A DNA stretch of 5,651 nt, taken from positions 1-5,651 of the forward strand of contig CAJXPC010000131.1 of NCBI GenBank assembly GCA_913057845.1. Direction: 5' to 3'. The stretch comes from an uncultured Pseudomonadota bacterium (GTDB lineage Bacteria; Pseudomonadota; Gammaproteobacteria; Burkholderiales; Eutrophovitaceae). A program made the translations under genes and the position numbers. The notes beneath the pieces are model-generated. The model was given only the letters and a program-made list of their open reading frames with translations. It was not told the origin of the DNA and searched no databases. This document shows, one piece after another, positions 1 through 5,603 of the stretch (position 1 is the stretch's first letter; each line of letters begins with the position of its first letter).

Positions 1-47
1 GAGATGTAGAGAGGTCTCGTGGGCTCGGAGATGTGTATAAGAGACAG
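1..47 (+). other. Nextera P7-side sequencing adapter (artefact)
   Basis: This is not genomic DNA. Bases 1-5 (GAGAT) match the end of the Illumina P7 primer, 6-13 (GTAGAGAG) sit where the 8-base i7 index goes, and 14-28 are GTCTCGTGGGCTCGG, the Nextera read-2 tail. Bases 29-47 (AGATGTGTATAAGAGACAG) are the 19-bp Tn5 mosaic end. From memory of the Nextera index set, GTAGAGAG is the adapter form of N707. The same string in reverse complement closes the window. Genuine sequence begins at base 48. Confidence 0.98.
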
Positions 48-154
48 GTTCTAGGCGTACCTCCAACAGACCCAAACGCCCGAACTGGAGAATTCACTCC
101 TCCCGGGATTAATTCTTTCGCACGCTCAAATGACAATAAGTTACTCGTCGACAT
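48..154 (-). CDS. hemL: Glutamate-1-semialdehyde 2,1-aminomutase, N-terminal fragment
   Basis: This is the first 35 codons plus two bases of a gene cut off by the contig end at the adapter junction. The ATG is at 154-152. The peptide begins [13 protein letters not shown] and continues [14 protein letters not shown] and then GSVGGTP. The [14 protein letters not shown] block is the signature N-terminus of HemL, and E. coli HemL has the same string at this point. HemL is a cytoplasmic PLP-dependent enzyme that converts glutamate-1-semialdehyde to 5-aminolevulinate, the tetrapyrrole precursor in the C5 pathway. The PLP lysine and the rest of the roughly 425-residue protein lie outside the window. 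The gene follows thiE by 16 bp on the same strand with a good ribosome binding site, so it is probably the third gene of a thiD-thiE-hemL operon. The truncation is an assembly boundary, not a pseudogene. Confidence 0.93.
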
Positions 155-160
155 AAACTA

Positions 161-167
161 CCCTTTT
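161..167 (-). promoter_or_regulatory. Ribosome binding site of hemL
   Basis: Read on the minus strand, AAAAGGG ends 6 bases before the ATG at 154. It lies wholly within the 16-bp gap after the thiE stop codon TAG (173-171). This spacing fixes the hemL start, and the site is one of the clearest Shine-Dalgarno sequences in the window. Confidence 0.7.
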
Positions 168-170
168 AAC

Positions 171-833
171 CTAATTTAAAACCGATTTAAATTGAAAATA
201 TAAACTCGTCCATTCTCGCGCCCGAGACGCTACATCATCAACACCGAATAAACCATTAATAACCGCCAAAGAGGAAGATCCTCTAATCAATAACTCTTCA
301 GCGTTATTAAGAGTGACTCCACCAATAGCAACAATGGGGATTTTGATTCCACTCGTGCGCGCTAACCTAAGAATGTCGATCGACACTGGCGTTGCTGTCG
401 ACTTCGACAATGAGGGAAAGAACGCCCCAAAAGCGAGGTAATCAGCACCTCTGCTTTGCATGTCTAGAGCCATTGGCAAATTATCGTAACACGACACTCC
501 GATTATTTTACTAGGCCCAAGAATATCTCGCGCGATCTCCAGAGCTGCATCCTCCTTGCCAATATGCACCCCTCGAGCGTTTACCACTTTTGCCAGTTTA
601 GGATCGTCATTAATGATCAAAGAACCCCCCGATGATTCAATAATGTCGTTTAACCTCTCGGCAACGAGACGCCTTTGATCTGGTGCGCTGACCTTATTTC
701 GATATTGAAACAACCGAACCCCCCCGCTCAGAGCTTGCTCTACCATTAAAACCAATCGATCTAAATCATTGATATCGGGGGTAATCGCGTAGATTCCTGT
801 CTTAAAAACATCTATGGCATCGTGCCTCATCAT
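171..833 (-). CDS. thiE: Thiamine-phosphate synthase
   Basis: ThiE condenses hydroxymethylpyrimidine diphosphate with thiazole phosphate (or its carboxylated form) to give thiamine monophosphate in the cytoplasm. The 220-residue length is normal for this TIM-barrel family. Visible motifs in order are QYRNK (43-47, diphosphate-contacting Arg and Lys), IINDD (73-77, Mg-binding Asp), GVHIGKED (88-95), IIGVS (110-114), YLAFGAFFPSLSK (132-144, the thiazole-phosphate loop with its Lys) and VAIGGVTLNN (168-177, phosphate-binding GG). The loop has Ser where many homologues have Thr, a conservative change. The start overlaps the thiD stop (ATGA), so the two are probably translationally coupled. Two tandem ATG codons (833-831 and 830-828) could serve. 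AAAGG at 841-837 is only 3 bases from the first but 6 from the second, so the second may be the true start. ThiD directly upstream makes the substrate, which supports the call. Confidence 0.95.
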   Translation of the reverse strand: MMRHDAIDVFKTGIYAITPDINDLDRLVLMVEQALSGGVRLFQYRNKVSAPDQRRLVAERLNDIIESSGGSLIINDDPKLAKVVNARGVHIGKEDAALEIARDILGPSKIIGVSCYDNLPMALDMQSRGADYLAFGAFFPSLSKSTATPVSIDILRLARTSGIKIPIVAIGGVTLNNAEELLIRGSSSLAVINGLFGVDDVASRAREWTSLYFQFKSVLN

Positions 834-1630
834 TTGCCTTTGTTACGATTCGGGATCAGTTGCCCGCCGCCAATACGGTAACCGCTCTGGAGACTATTCC
901 ATGTAAATTGTTGCGCCTCAAAAACCGCACCAACAACACTTGAGCCGTTAGCAAGACATCCTGAAATCGAGGATGCCAAAGTGCATCCGGAGCCATGATA
1001 CTCCCCCGCAAGTCGCGGCCAACTCCATGAGTCTACGAATCCAGACTCATCATACAACCTATTTTCGACATCTTTACTATCCGAATGAGTGCCCGTTACC
1101 AGCACAAACTTTGTACCAGCTTTTATCAGTTGCAAGGCACGCTCGTCATTTGATGCCGCTAGTAAACGAGGGTCCACATCAACTGCCAAAGCTTCGAGCT
1201 CTTTAGTGTTAGGGGTAACAATCAATGAGCGTGGCAGTAACTCTGTAGTTACTTCCCGCACCAAATGACTGGAAACGAATGGGTACCCCCCTCCCGAACT
1301 CAATACTGGATCGAAAACTGTTGGCTTATCCGGAAATTGTTTCAATACCGCTAGAATTTCTTGTAACACGTCGACGTTTGGAATCATTCCAATCTTAAAA
1401 ACATCCACCTCGATGTCGAGCAATAAAGCGCGGACCTGGTCTCGAATTAAATCAGAAGCAACTGGGGAGACTGCTGATACCTCTCGCGTATTCTGAATTG
1501 TGATCGAAGTGACAACGGTAAGAGGATGACACTCAAGCTGAGCCAAAGTCAGGATATCGGCCTGCAGCCCTGCCCCGCTCGTTGGATCAGATCCCGCAAA
1601 AACTAACACCACCGGCTTACGTCTAGTCAT
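830..1630 (-). CDS. thiD: Hydroxymethylpyrimidine / phosphomethylpyrimidine kinase
   Basis: ThiD phosphorylates 4-amino-5-hydroxymethyl-2-methylpyrimidine twice, giving the diphosphate used by ThiE. It is a cytoplasmic ribokinase-fold enzyme. The 266 residues match the usual single-domain length; there is no fused ThiE or TenA domain. Motifs seen are FAGSDPTSGAGLQADI (11-26, substrate-binding N-terminus), TSITIQNT (41-48), FKIGMI (78-83), FDPVLSSGGG (106-115), TPNTKELEAL (139-148), VLVTGTH (176-182) and YHGSGCTLASSI (211-222). The last holds the glycine-rich anion hole and Cys216, equivalent to the proposed catalytic Cys. The ATG at 1630 is the only good start: an in-frame TAA lies at 1648-1646 with no other start between. 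No clear Shine-Dalgarno precedes it. It is the first gene of the minus-strand operon and diverges from rubredoxin. I see no TPP riboswitch (THI box) in the 81-bp leader region. Confidence 0.96.
   Translation of the reverse strand: MTRRKPVVLVFAGSDPTSGAGLQADILTLAQLECHPLTVVTSITIQNTREVSAVSPVASDLIRDQVRALLLDIEVDVFKIGMIPNVDVLQEILAVLKQFPDKPTVFDPVLSSGGGYPFVSSHLVREVTTELLPRSLIVTPNTKELEALAVDVDPRLLAASNDERALQLIKAGTKFVLVTGTHSDSKDVENRLYDESGFVDSWSWPRLAGEYHGSGCTLASSISGCLANGSSVVGAVFEAQQFTWNSLQSGYRIGGGQLIPNRNKGK
837..841 (-). promoter_or_regulatory. Ribosome binding site of thiE, bears on the start choice
   Basis: Minus-strand AAAGG lies inside the last codons of thiD. It is 3 bases from the first ATG (833) and 6 from the second (830), so the second has the better spacing. 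Either start overlaps the thiD TGA stop (832-830), by 4 bp or by 1 bp. Confidence 0.5.
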
Positions 1631-1664
1631 AAATTTATGGTTTACTTATGTTTGATTTAGAATG

Positions 1665-1677
1665 CTACTTGAAGTAG
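1665..1677. repeat. 13-bp perfect inverted repeat (possible operator)
   Basis: CTACTTGAAGTAG has two 6-base arms around a central G. It lies in the thiD/rubredoxin divergent spacer and overlaps the proposed thiD -10 box (1678-1673). That position would suit a small dimeric repressor site. One dyad of this size in AT-rich DNA can arise by chance, and I do not recognise it as the site of a known regulator. Confidence 0.3.
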
Positions 1678-1701
1678 ATCAATTTTTAACCCTGTTTTCA
1701 A
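1673..1701 (-). promoter_or_regulatory. Candidate sigma-70-type promoter for thiD-thiE-hemL
   Basis: On the minus strand, TTGAAA (1701-1696, five of six to TTGACA) is followed by 17 bases and TCTACT (1678-1673, four of six to TATAAT). Transcription would start near 1666, giving a leader of about 35 bases to the thiD ATG. The -35 box and spacing are good and the -10 box is mediocre. This is prediction by eye only. Confidence 0.35.
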
Positions 1702-1711
1702 AAAAAATCTA

Positions 1712-1900
1712 ATGACTGAAGAAAATAACAACGCTTTTAAGACCTACATGTGCTTAATCTGTGGCTTCATTTACGACGAAGAAGCCGGCTGGCCTGATGA
1801 AGGTCTCGCGCCAGGAACTCGCTGGGAAGATGTCCCCGTAAACTGGGTTTGCCCAGAGTGCGATGCGCGAAAAGAAGACTTTGAACTGGTTGAAATTTAA
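1712..1900 (+). CDS. rubA: Rubredoxin
   Basis: This is a small cytoplasmic electron carrier with one iron bound by four cysteines. The 62-residue protein shows both iron-binding knuckles, CLICG (Cys14, Cys17) and CPECD (Cys47, Cys50). Between them is the family core: YDEEAGWPDEG (21-31), LAPGTRWEDVP (32-42) and NWVCPEC (44-50), ending in KEDFE (54-58). The body resembles the rubredoxins found beside thiD in Pseudomonas-type genomes. The N-terminus is some eight residues longer than the commonest 54-55 residue forms. The ATG at 1712 lacks a Shine-Dalgarno (it follows an A8 tract and TCTA), but the next in-frame Met (Met13) is directly before the first Cys, too late to be plausible. The electron partner cannot be read from the window, and no rubredoxin reductase or alkane hydroxylase gene is present. 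gloA follows after 12 bp and is probably cotranscribed. The symbol follows Pseudomonas usage. Confidence 0.95.
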   Translation: MTEENNNAFKTYMCLICGFIYDEEAGWPDEGLAPGTRWEDVPVNWVCPECDARKEDFELVEI

Positions 1901-1904
1901 AGGG
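1901..1904 (+). promoter_or_regulatory. Ribosome binding site of gloA
   Basis: AGGG (AAAGGG when the last two bases of the rubredoxin stop codon are counted) stands 8 bases before the gloA ATG at 1913. The site directly abuts the rubredoxin TAA, consistent with one transcript and coupled translation. Confidence 0.65.
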
Positions 1905-1912
1905 CGTACCTC

Positions 1913-2296
1913 ATGAGAATGCTCCATACTATGATTAGAGTTGGCGATCTGGATCGCTCCATACAGTTTTACACTGAGGTGCTTGGAATGAACCTGATTC
2001 GCAAAGTGGATTATCCAAGCGGGCGATTCACAAATGCCTTCGTTGGTTACGGCTCCGAAGCAGAGACTGCAGTTATAGAGCTCACGCACAATTGGGATAC
2101 CACGTCTTATGATTTGGGGGATGGGTATGGTCATGTTGCACTAGGCGTGCCTAATGCCTATGACGCCTGTGACAAAGTAAAAATGCGGGGTGGTCGAGTA
2201 ACGCGTGAAGCCGGGCCAATGAAACACGGCACCACTGTGATTGCGTTTATAGAAGATCCGGATGGTTACAAAATTGAATTGATTGAGCGAGAATAA
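1913..2296 (+). CDS. gloA: Lactoylglutathione lyase (glyoxalase I)
   Basis: GloA isomerises the hemithioacetal of methylglyoxal and glutathione to S-lactoylglutathione in the cytoplasm, the first step of glutathione-dependent methylglyoxal detoxification. At 127 residues it is a single-domain VOC-fold protein, slightly shorter than E. coli GloA (135), and almost collinear with it from [20 protein letters not shown] onward. The four metal ligands known in the E. coli enzyme fall at the same numbers: His5, Glu56 (in AVIELT), His74 (in YGHVAL) and Glu122 (in YKIELIE). Other shared blocks are FVGYG (43-47), [10 protein letters not shown] (93-102) and [12 protein letters not shown] (112-123). The lack of the longer insertions of the Zn class suggests the Ni/Co-activated class, which is inference. 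The final eight residues or so of E. coli GloA have no counterpart. The stop TAA is 5 bp from the convergent rsmA stop. Confidence 0.96.
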   Translation: MRMLHTMIRVGDLDRSIQFYTEVLGMNLIRKVDYPSGRFTNAFVGYGSEAETAVIELTHNWDTTSYDLGDGYGHVALGVPNAYDACDKVKMRGGRVTREAGPMKHGTTVIAFIEDPDGYKIELIERE

Positions 2297-2301
2297 TCCG
2301 C

Positions 2302-3069
2302 TTAGGCCTGTGAAACAATATTAGATAAACGGACATAATCATCAACCGATAAAGTTTCAGGCCTTTGGCCAGGGTCAATTGCAGCGCATTCTAATTGCTC
2401 CTCTGAGACAATTCCCTTCAGGGCATTTCGTAGCGTCTTACGCCTTTTAGAAAAAGCCCCAAAAACAATACGCCGAAAGGTCACTCGATCCACGTCATAC
2501 GCAATAGCTCTTGGCTTTAGATGCAAAATTGAGGACCATACTTTAGGCTTAGGATCAAACGCTTCGGGTGAAACATCAAATAACTTCTCGAGCTCCCAAT
2601 TCAACTGCATTGTGATGCTTAACTTTCCATAGCTCGATGACCCAGGGCTAGCAACCAGCCGGTCAACCACTTCCCGTTGCAGCATGAACATTGCATCTTT
2701 GATGCTATTTATTCCAGCATCCACGTGAAATAGAATAGGCGTCGAAATATGATAAGGCAAATTTCCTAAAAGCCTTAACGAGGAGCCCAAAACCGATAAA
2801 TCAATATCGAGACAGTCAGCCTCAATAACTGTCAAACGATCCTCAGAGAACTTTGATTTCAAATATTGAACCGCATCCCGATCGACCTCTATCGCAGTCA
2901 ATGTGGGAATTTTTTTCAATACGTCGTTTGTGAGTGCGCCATATCCTGGGCCAATTTCAATAACGGCATCTGTAACAGAAAAATTGCCCGCCTCCACAAT
3001 GTCTGCGACAACGCGACCATCGCGTAAAAAGTTCTGACTAAATCGCCTTTTCGCGATTCTCGCTGCCAT
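2302..3069 (-). CDS. rsmA: 16S rRNA adenine-N6 dimethyltransferase
   Basis: RsmA (KsgA) uses S-adenosylmethionine to dimethylate the two adjacent adenosines A1518 and A1519 in the 3'-terminal hairpin of 16S rRNA, a late checkpoint of 30S assembly. The 255-residue length is slightly below the 270 or so typical. Motifs are KRRFSQNFL (8-15 region), EIGPGYGALT (38-47, SAM motif I), IEVD (60-63, acidic motif II), EADCLDID (83-90), GNLPYHIS (102-109, catalytic NLPY), LQREVVDRLVA (130-140), SYGKLSI (146-152), DPKPKVWSS (172-180), FSKRRKTLRNALK (206-218) and RPETLS (236-241). NLPYHIS has His where many have Asn after the catalytic tetrapeptide. The ATG at 3069 is 8 bp after the surA stop with only a weak TTGG before it. 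An in-frame TAA at 3084-3082 rules out a longer ATG start. pdxA, usual between surA and rsmA, is missing, and apaG-apaH do not follow. Confidence 0.96.
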   Translation of the reverse strand: MAARIAKRRFSQNFLRDGRVVADIVEAGNFSVTDAVIEIGPGYGALTNDVLKKIPTLTAIEVDRDAVQYLKSKFSEDRLTVIEADCLDIDLSVLGSSLRLLGNLPYHISTPILFHVDAGINSIKDAMFMLQREVVDRLVASPGSSSYGKLSITMQLNWELEKLFDVSPEAFDPKPKVWSSILHLKPRAIAYDVDRVTFRRIVFGAFSKRRKTLRNALKGIVSEEQLECAAIDPGQRPETLSVDDYVRLSNIVSQA

Positions 3070-3077
3070 CCAACAGA

Positions 3078-4358
3078 TCAGTTAACGTATTTAATGAAAG
3101 TTGTATCTCGAACCTCACGCACCCACTCTTCAAACCGGAACTCAAGTTTTCTTTGAGTGAGCGCCTGTCGCGCTACTGCTATTTGGCGGTCCTCGGAGAC
3201 GTCTGAATCCCGGCGATCGAGCACCTCGATCACGTGATAACCAAATTGAGTTCTCACAAGCTCGCTAACTTCGCCGACAGCAAGTCTTGCTAATGCTTGC
3301 TCAAACTCTGGCACGGTCTCACCTGGCATTAACCAACCAAGAACTCCACCCTTCGATCCACTAGGGTCATCAGATGCTGACTTAGCAAGCGTCTCAAAAT
3401 CCTCACCACCCATCACAATCCTATTTCGAACCTCGGTCGCCTTAATCAGCGCGTCCTCATCAGATACGATCCTATCTACCCTAAAGAGAATGTGGCGCGC
3501 CAGCGTTTGCTGAACAATTATTTGTGCATCACGACCTCTTTTATCCAAAAGATAAAGAATATGTAAGCCGTTGGCGCTACGCAGCACGTCACTTCGTTGG
3601 CCAATTCTCATCTCGCTCAATGCATCGATGAATAATTCTGGCAAATTCGATGCATCCCTCCAGCCCATGACGCCACCTTCAAGCGCATCTGTAGCCTCAG
3701 ACAGCTCTGCGGCAACCCGCCTAAAGTCCAATCCCTCATCTATTTTTAAAATCGCCTCCGCGACCTTATCCTGAGCACGTTTAAGGTCCTCTGACGTTAC
3801 ATTCTCAGGAATCGTAATCAAAATATGTGCGATCAAAGATTCATTCTGATCAGAAGTCTCGCTTTCGCGTTTCTCTAAATAAGACTTAATCTCTGAATCG
3901 TTAACGATCAACTTTGCTTCGACGTCTCTACGTCTCAATTTTAAGATTTTTGCCTCAAGAACAATATTTTCTCTTAGGGCATTAACACTCAAACCTTTTG
4001 CATCTATCGCCGTCATGTAATCGTCAACCGATAAGTTTTGTTCTTTCGCTAGCCTCTGAAGCGCTCGCCTAACTTCAGCATCCGACACTCGAATCCCAGT
4101 ACGGTCCGCCAGGTTCGTAAGCACTTTACGCGTAATCATACGTTCGAGCACTTGCTGCCTGAGATATATTAAATCCGGCACAGCTGACCCCGAGTTCACT
4201 ATGTTTTGGCGAGTCAAGGATGTTTCTTTATTGAGCTCCAATTCCGTGATAACTCCGTCTCCCACAATCGCAACCACTCTATCTAGCGGAATAAGTTCAT
4301 CACTGTAAACTGCAGTGCTTATAGAAAAAAGTAAGAAAAACTTAAGCAAAAAATTCAT
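3078..4358 (-). CDS. surA: Periplasmic peptidyl-prolyl isomerase / chaperone SurA
   Basis: SurA is a periplasmic chaperone that carries unfolded outer-membrane barrel proteins, LptD among them, to the BAM complex. At 426 residues it matches E. coli SurA (428). Residues 1-19 look like a Sec signal peptide: Lys6, hydrophobic core LLKFFLLFSIST, likely cleavage after AVYS. The SurA N-domain spans about 24-165, opening with LDRVVAIVGDGVITELEL. Two parvulin (PpiC) domains follow: the first about 172-273 (HILITIP, GGVMGWR, GLHILYL), the second about 283-381 (ARHILFRVD, GGVLGW, FGYHVIEVLD). The C-terminal helix region (382-426) folds back on the N-domain in the known structure. The second domain keeps the fuller parvulin signature, as in E. 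coli. An in-frame TGA at 4370-4368 makes the ATG at 4358 the only start, with GAG 8 bases upstream. It follows lptD by 35 bp, the widely conserved order. Confidence 0.97.
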   Translation of the reverse strand: MNFLLKFFLLFSISTAVYSDELIPLDRVVAIVGDGVITELELNKETSLTRQNIVNSGSAVPDLIYLRQQVLERMITRKVLTNLADRTGIRVSDAEVRRALQRLAKEQNLSVDDYMTAIDAKGLSVNALRENIVLEAKILKLRRRDVEAKLIVNDSEIKSYLEKRESETSDQNESLIAHILITIPENVTSEDLKRAQDKVAEAILKIDEGLDFRRVAAELSEATDALEGGVMGWRDASNLPELFIDALSEMRIGQRSDVLRSANGLHILYLLDKRGRDAQIIVQQTLARHILFRVDRIVSDEDALIKATEVRNRIVMGGEDFETLAKSASDDPSGSKGGVLGWLMPGETVPEFEQALARLAVGEVSELVRTQFGYHVIEVLDRRDSDVSEDRQIAVARQALTQRKLEFRFEEWVREVRDTTFIKYVN

Positions 4359-4393
4359 GACATTATCTCAATTTAAAAATGAACCATAATCTG

Positions 4394-5603
4394 TTACTGA
4401 CTTGAGTAACCGTCGACTCTATCCTGCAGGGCTCCGACCGCGTCACTGCCAATTCGCGTGATACCTTTTAGCTCTAATTGAACAAAAAAGCTTGTCGCAT
4501 ATAGGTCGCGGCCAGCAGAGTCTAGGCCTGTTAAAAGTCGATTTGCAACCACTCTAAAGGCCCAACAACCTACTTTGTACTCCAAACCCGCGACACCCTC
4601 AATGAGCTTTCCGGAATCCTTTGCATAATTCCAACGACCCGCAACCCCCCAGCGTCCTTTTATTGGCCACTGACCTGATACATCATACTGCTCGTGTGCG
4701 TCACGGGTGTACCGATACACAAAGTTCATCACTTTGCCCTGTTCTGGATTATATTGCAGTCGGTGATCACGATTAATGACCTCATCCAGCACGCCGCTGT
4801 ACTGCATTAAGGTATCAGCACGCCATGCCTGATTTATTCGTCCTTGAGCACCCAAAAGAATATCAGACCTGTTGCCGGTTCTTGGGGCATCAGCAGCGTT
4901 AACCACCACAAGCTCCTCATCAAAATGGAAACGTTGCGCAGCGGTAACCTGAAATCTCTCGACACCGCTTTCGGCGTCTAAAAATTGAGAAGTCAAACCC
5001 ACAGTTAATTGGTCGGCGTCATTAATACGGTCGCCTCCGGAAAATATATTCTCCGAAAAAATTTGCGACAAACTAAAACCAGACAACCCCGTATCAAATA
5101 CGGGTAAATTACTTTGCTCCTCAAAGGGCACATGAACATAAAAAATTTGTGGCACGAGGGTTTGTGTGAGATCCACACCTCCCAAGGTCACACCTCTCTC
5201 AAAAGCAAGGGAGGCTCGTATTGAGTAGATGGGTAATGCCCGATCCTCAGTAACACCCGTATCGAGATCATAGTTGGTGTAATGCAAGCCGACCTTGGGG
5301 CTCACGGTCAAAAAATCGTTCTCATAAACATATCTGAGCCCCGGATAAACGATCGTTCTCAGCGCTCCTTTTTGTTTGCTGGCATCAAAATCGCTGATTT
5401 GTGCCCTTGATTCGGATTCAAAACCATAGCCAAAGCTAGGGGTAACCGCCACATCAACCTGCGGATCCAACTGCACCGGTGGTGCTGCAAAGTTTAGGGT
5501 TTGGTAGTGGACAACTCTTGCACGCCCATTCCAGTTAGCCCCACCAGCGGTAAGTCCAATTTCTCTTGGTAAATGAACCAATGACGTTTTAGCTGAATCG
5601 TTA
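4394..5603 (-). CDS. lptD: LPS-assembly protein LptD, C-terminal part (5'-truncated)
   Basis: LptD is the outer-membrane barrel that, with LptE as plug, inserts lipopolysaccharide into the outer leaflet. About 402 genuine residues remain, roughly half of a usual gammaproteobacterial LptD. The signal peptide and periplasmic jellyroll domain lie beyond the contig edge. Diagnostic blocks include PREIGLTAGGANWNGRAR near the start, VPQIFYVHVPFEEQSNLPVF, FDTGLSGFSLSQIFSENIFS, then GGDRINDADQLTVGLTSQF, and near the end GCWAFRVVANR and FFVQLELKGITRIG. The C-terminal region carries one Cys (in GCWAF, codon near 4566) where E. coli has Cys724-Cys725. The open frame continues to a GTG at 5632 and would begin [10 protein letters not shown], but those ten codons are the adapter (the tenth shares one genomic base), so that start is false. 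The first complete genuine codon is AAC at 5602-5600. surA follows after 35 bp. Confidence 0.95.

Larger units (their letters stand above)
1631..1711. promoter_or_regulatory. Divergent thiD / rubredoxin promoter region
   Basis: This 81-bp AT-rich spacer must hold the promoters or leaders of both the thiD operon (minus) and the rubredoxin-gloA pair (plus), unless transcription reads through from outside. It contains a 13-bp perfect dyad at 1665-1677, an A8 run at 1700-1707 and a candidate minus-strand promoter. On the plus strand the best guess is TTGATT (1652-1657), 17 bases, TAGATC (1675-1680), which is weak. Neither gene has a convincing Shine-Dalgarno here. It is too short for a TPP riboswitch plus a promoter, and no THI-box sequence is visible. 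Confidence 0.55.

Noticed and set aside
973..1206. A 77-codon open frame on the plus strand
   Set aside because: It lies fully antisense to thiD, whose motifs are intact across the stretch; its peptide shows no recognisable domain and there is no ribosome binding site.
830..1630. Possible bifunctional ThiD-ThiE fusion
   Set aside because: ThiD ends with its own TGA and ThiE restarts in another frame at the overlapping ATG, so these are two proteins of normal length.
1631..1711. TPP riboswitch upstream of thiD
   Set aside because: The spacer is only 81 bp, and I could find neither the conserved CTGAGA nor the ACCTGATC-like THI-box segments on the minus strand.
1754..2134. A 126-codon open frame on the minus strand
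   Set aside because: It is antisense to both rubredoxin and gloA, whose metal-binding residues are all conserved in the plus-strand frames; the minus-strand peptide resembles nothing I know.
2296..2320. Terminator hairpin between gloA and rsmA
   Set aside because: The only palindrome seen is the short AGGCCT near 2304, without longer stem arms or a T run.
3571..3774. A 67-codon open frame on the plus strand
   Set aside because: It is antisense to the first parvulin domain of surA, with a low-complexity Ser/Ala-rich peptide typical of shadow frames.
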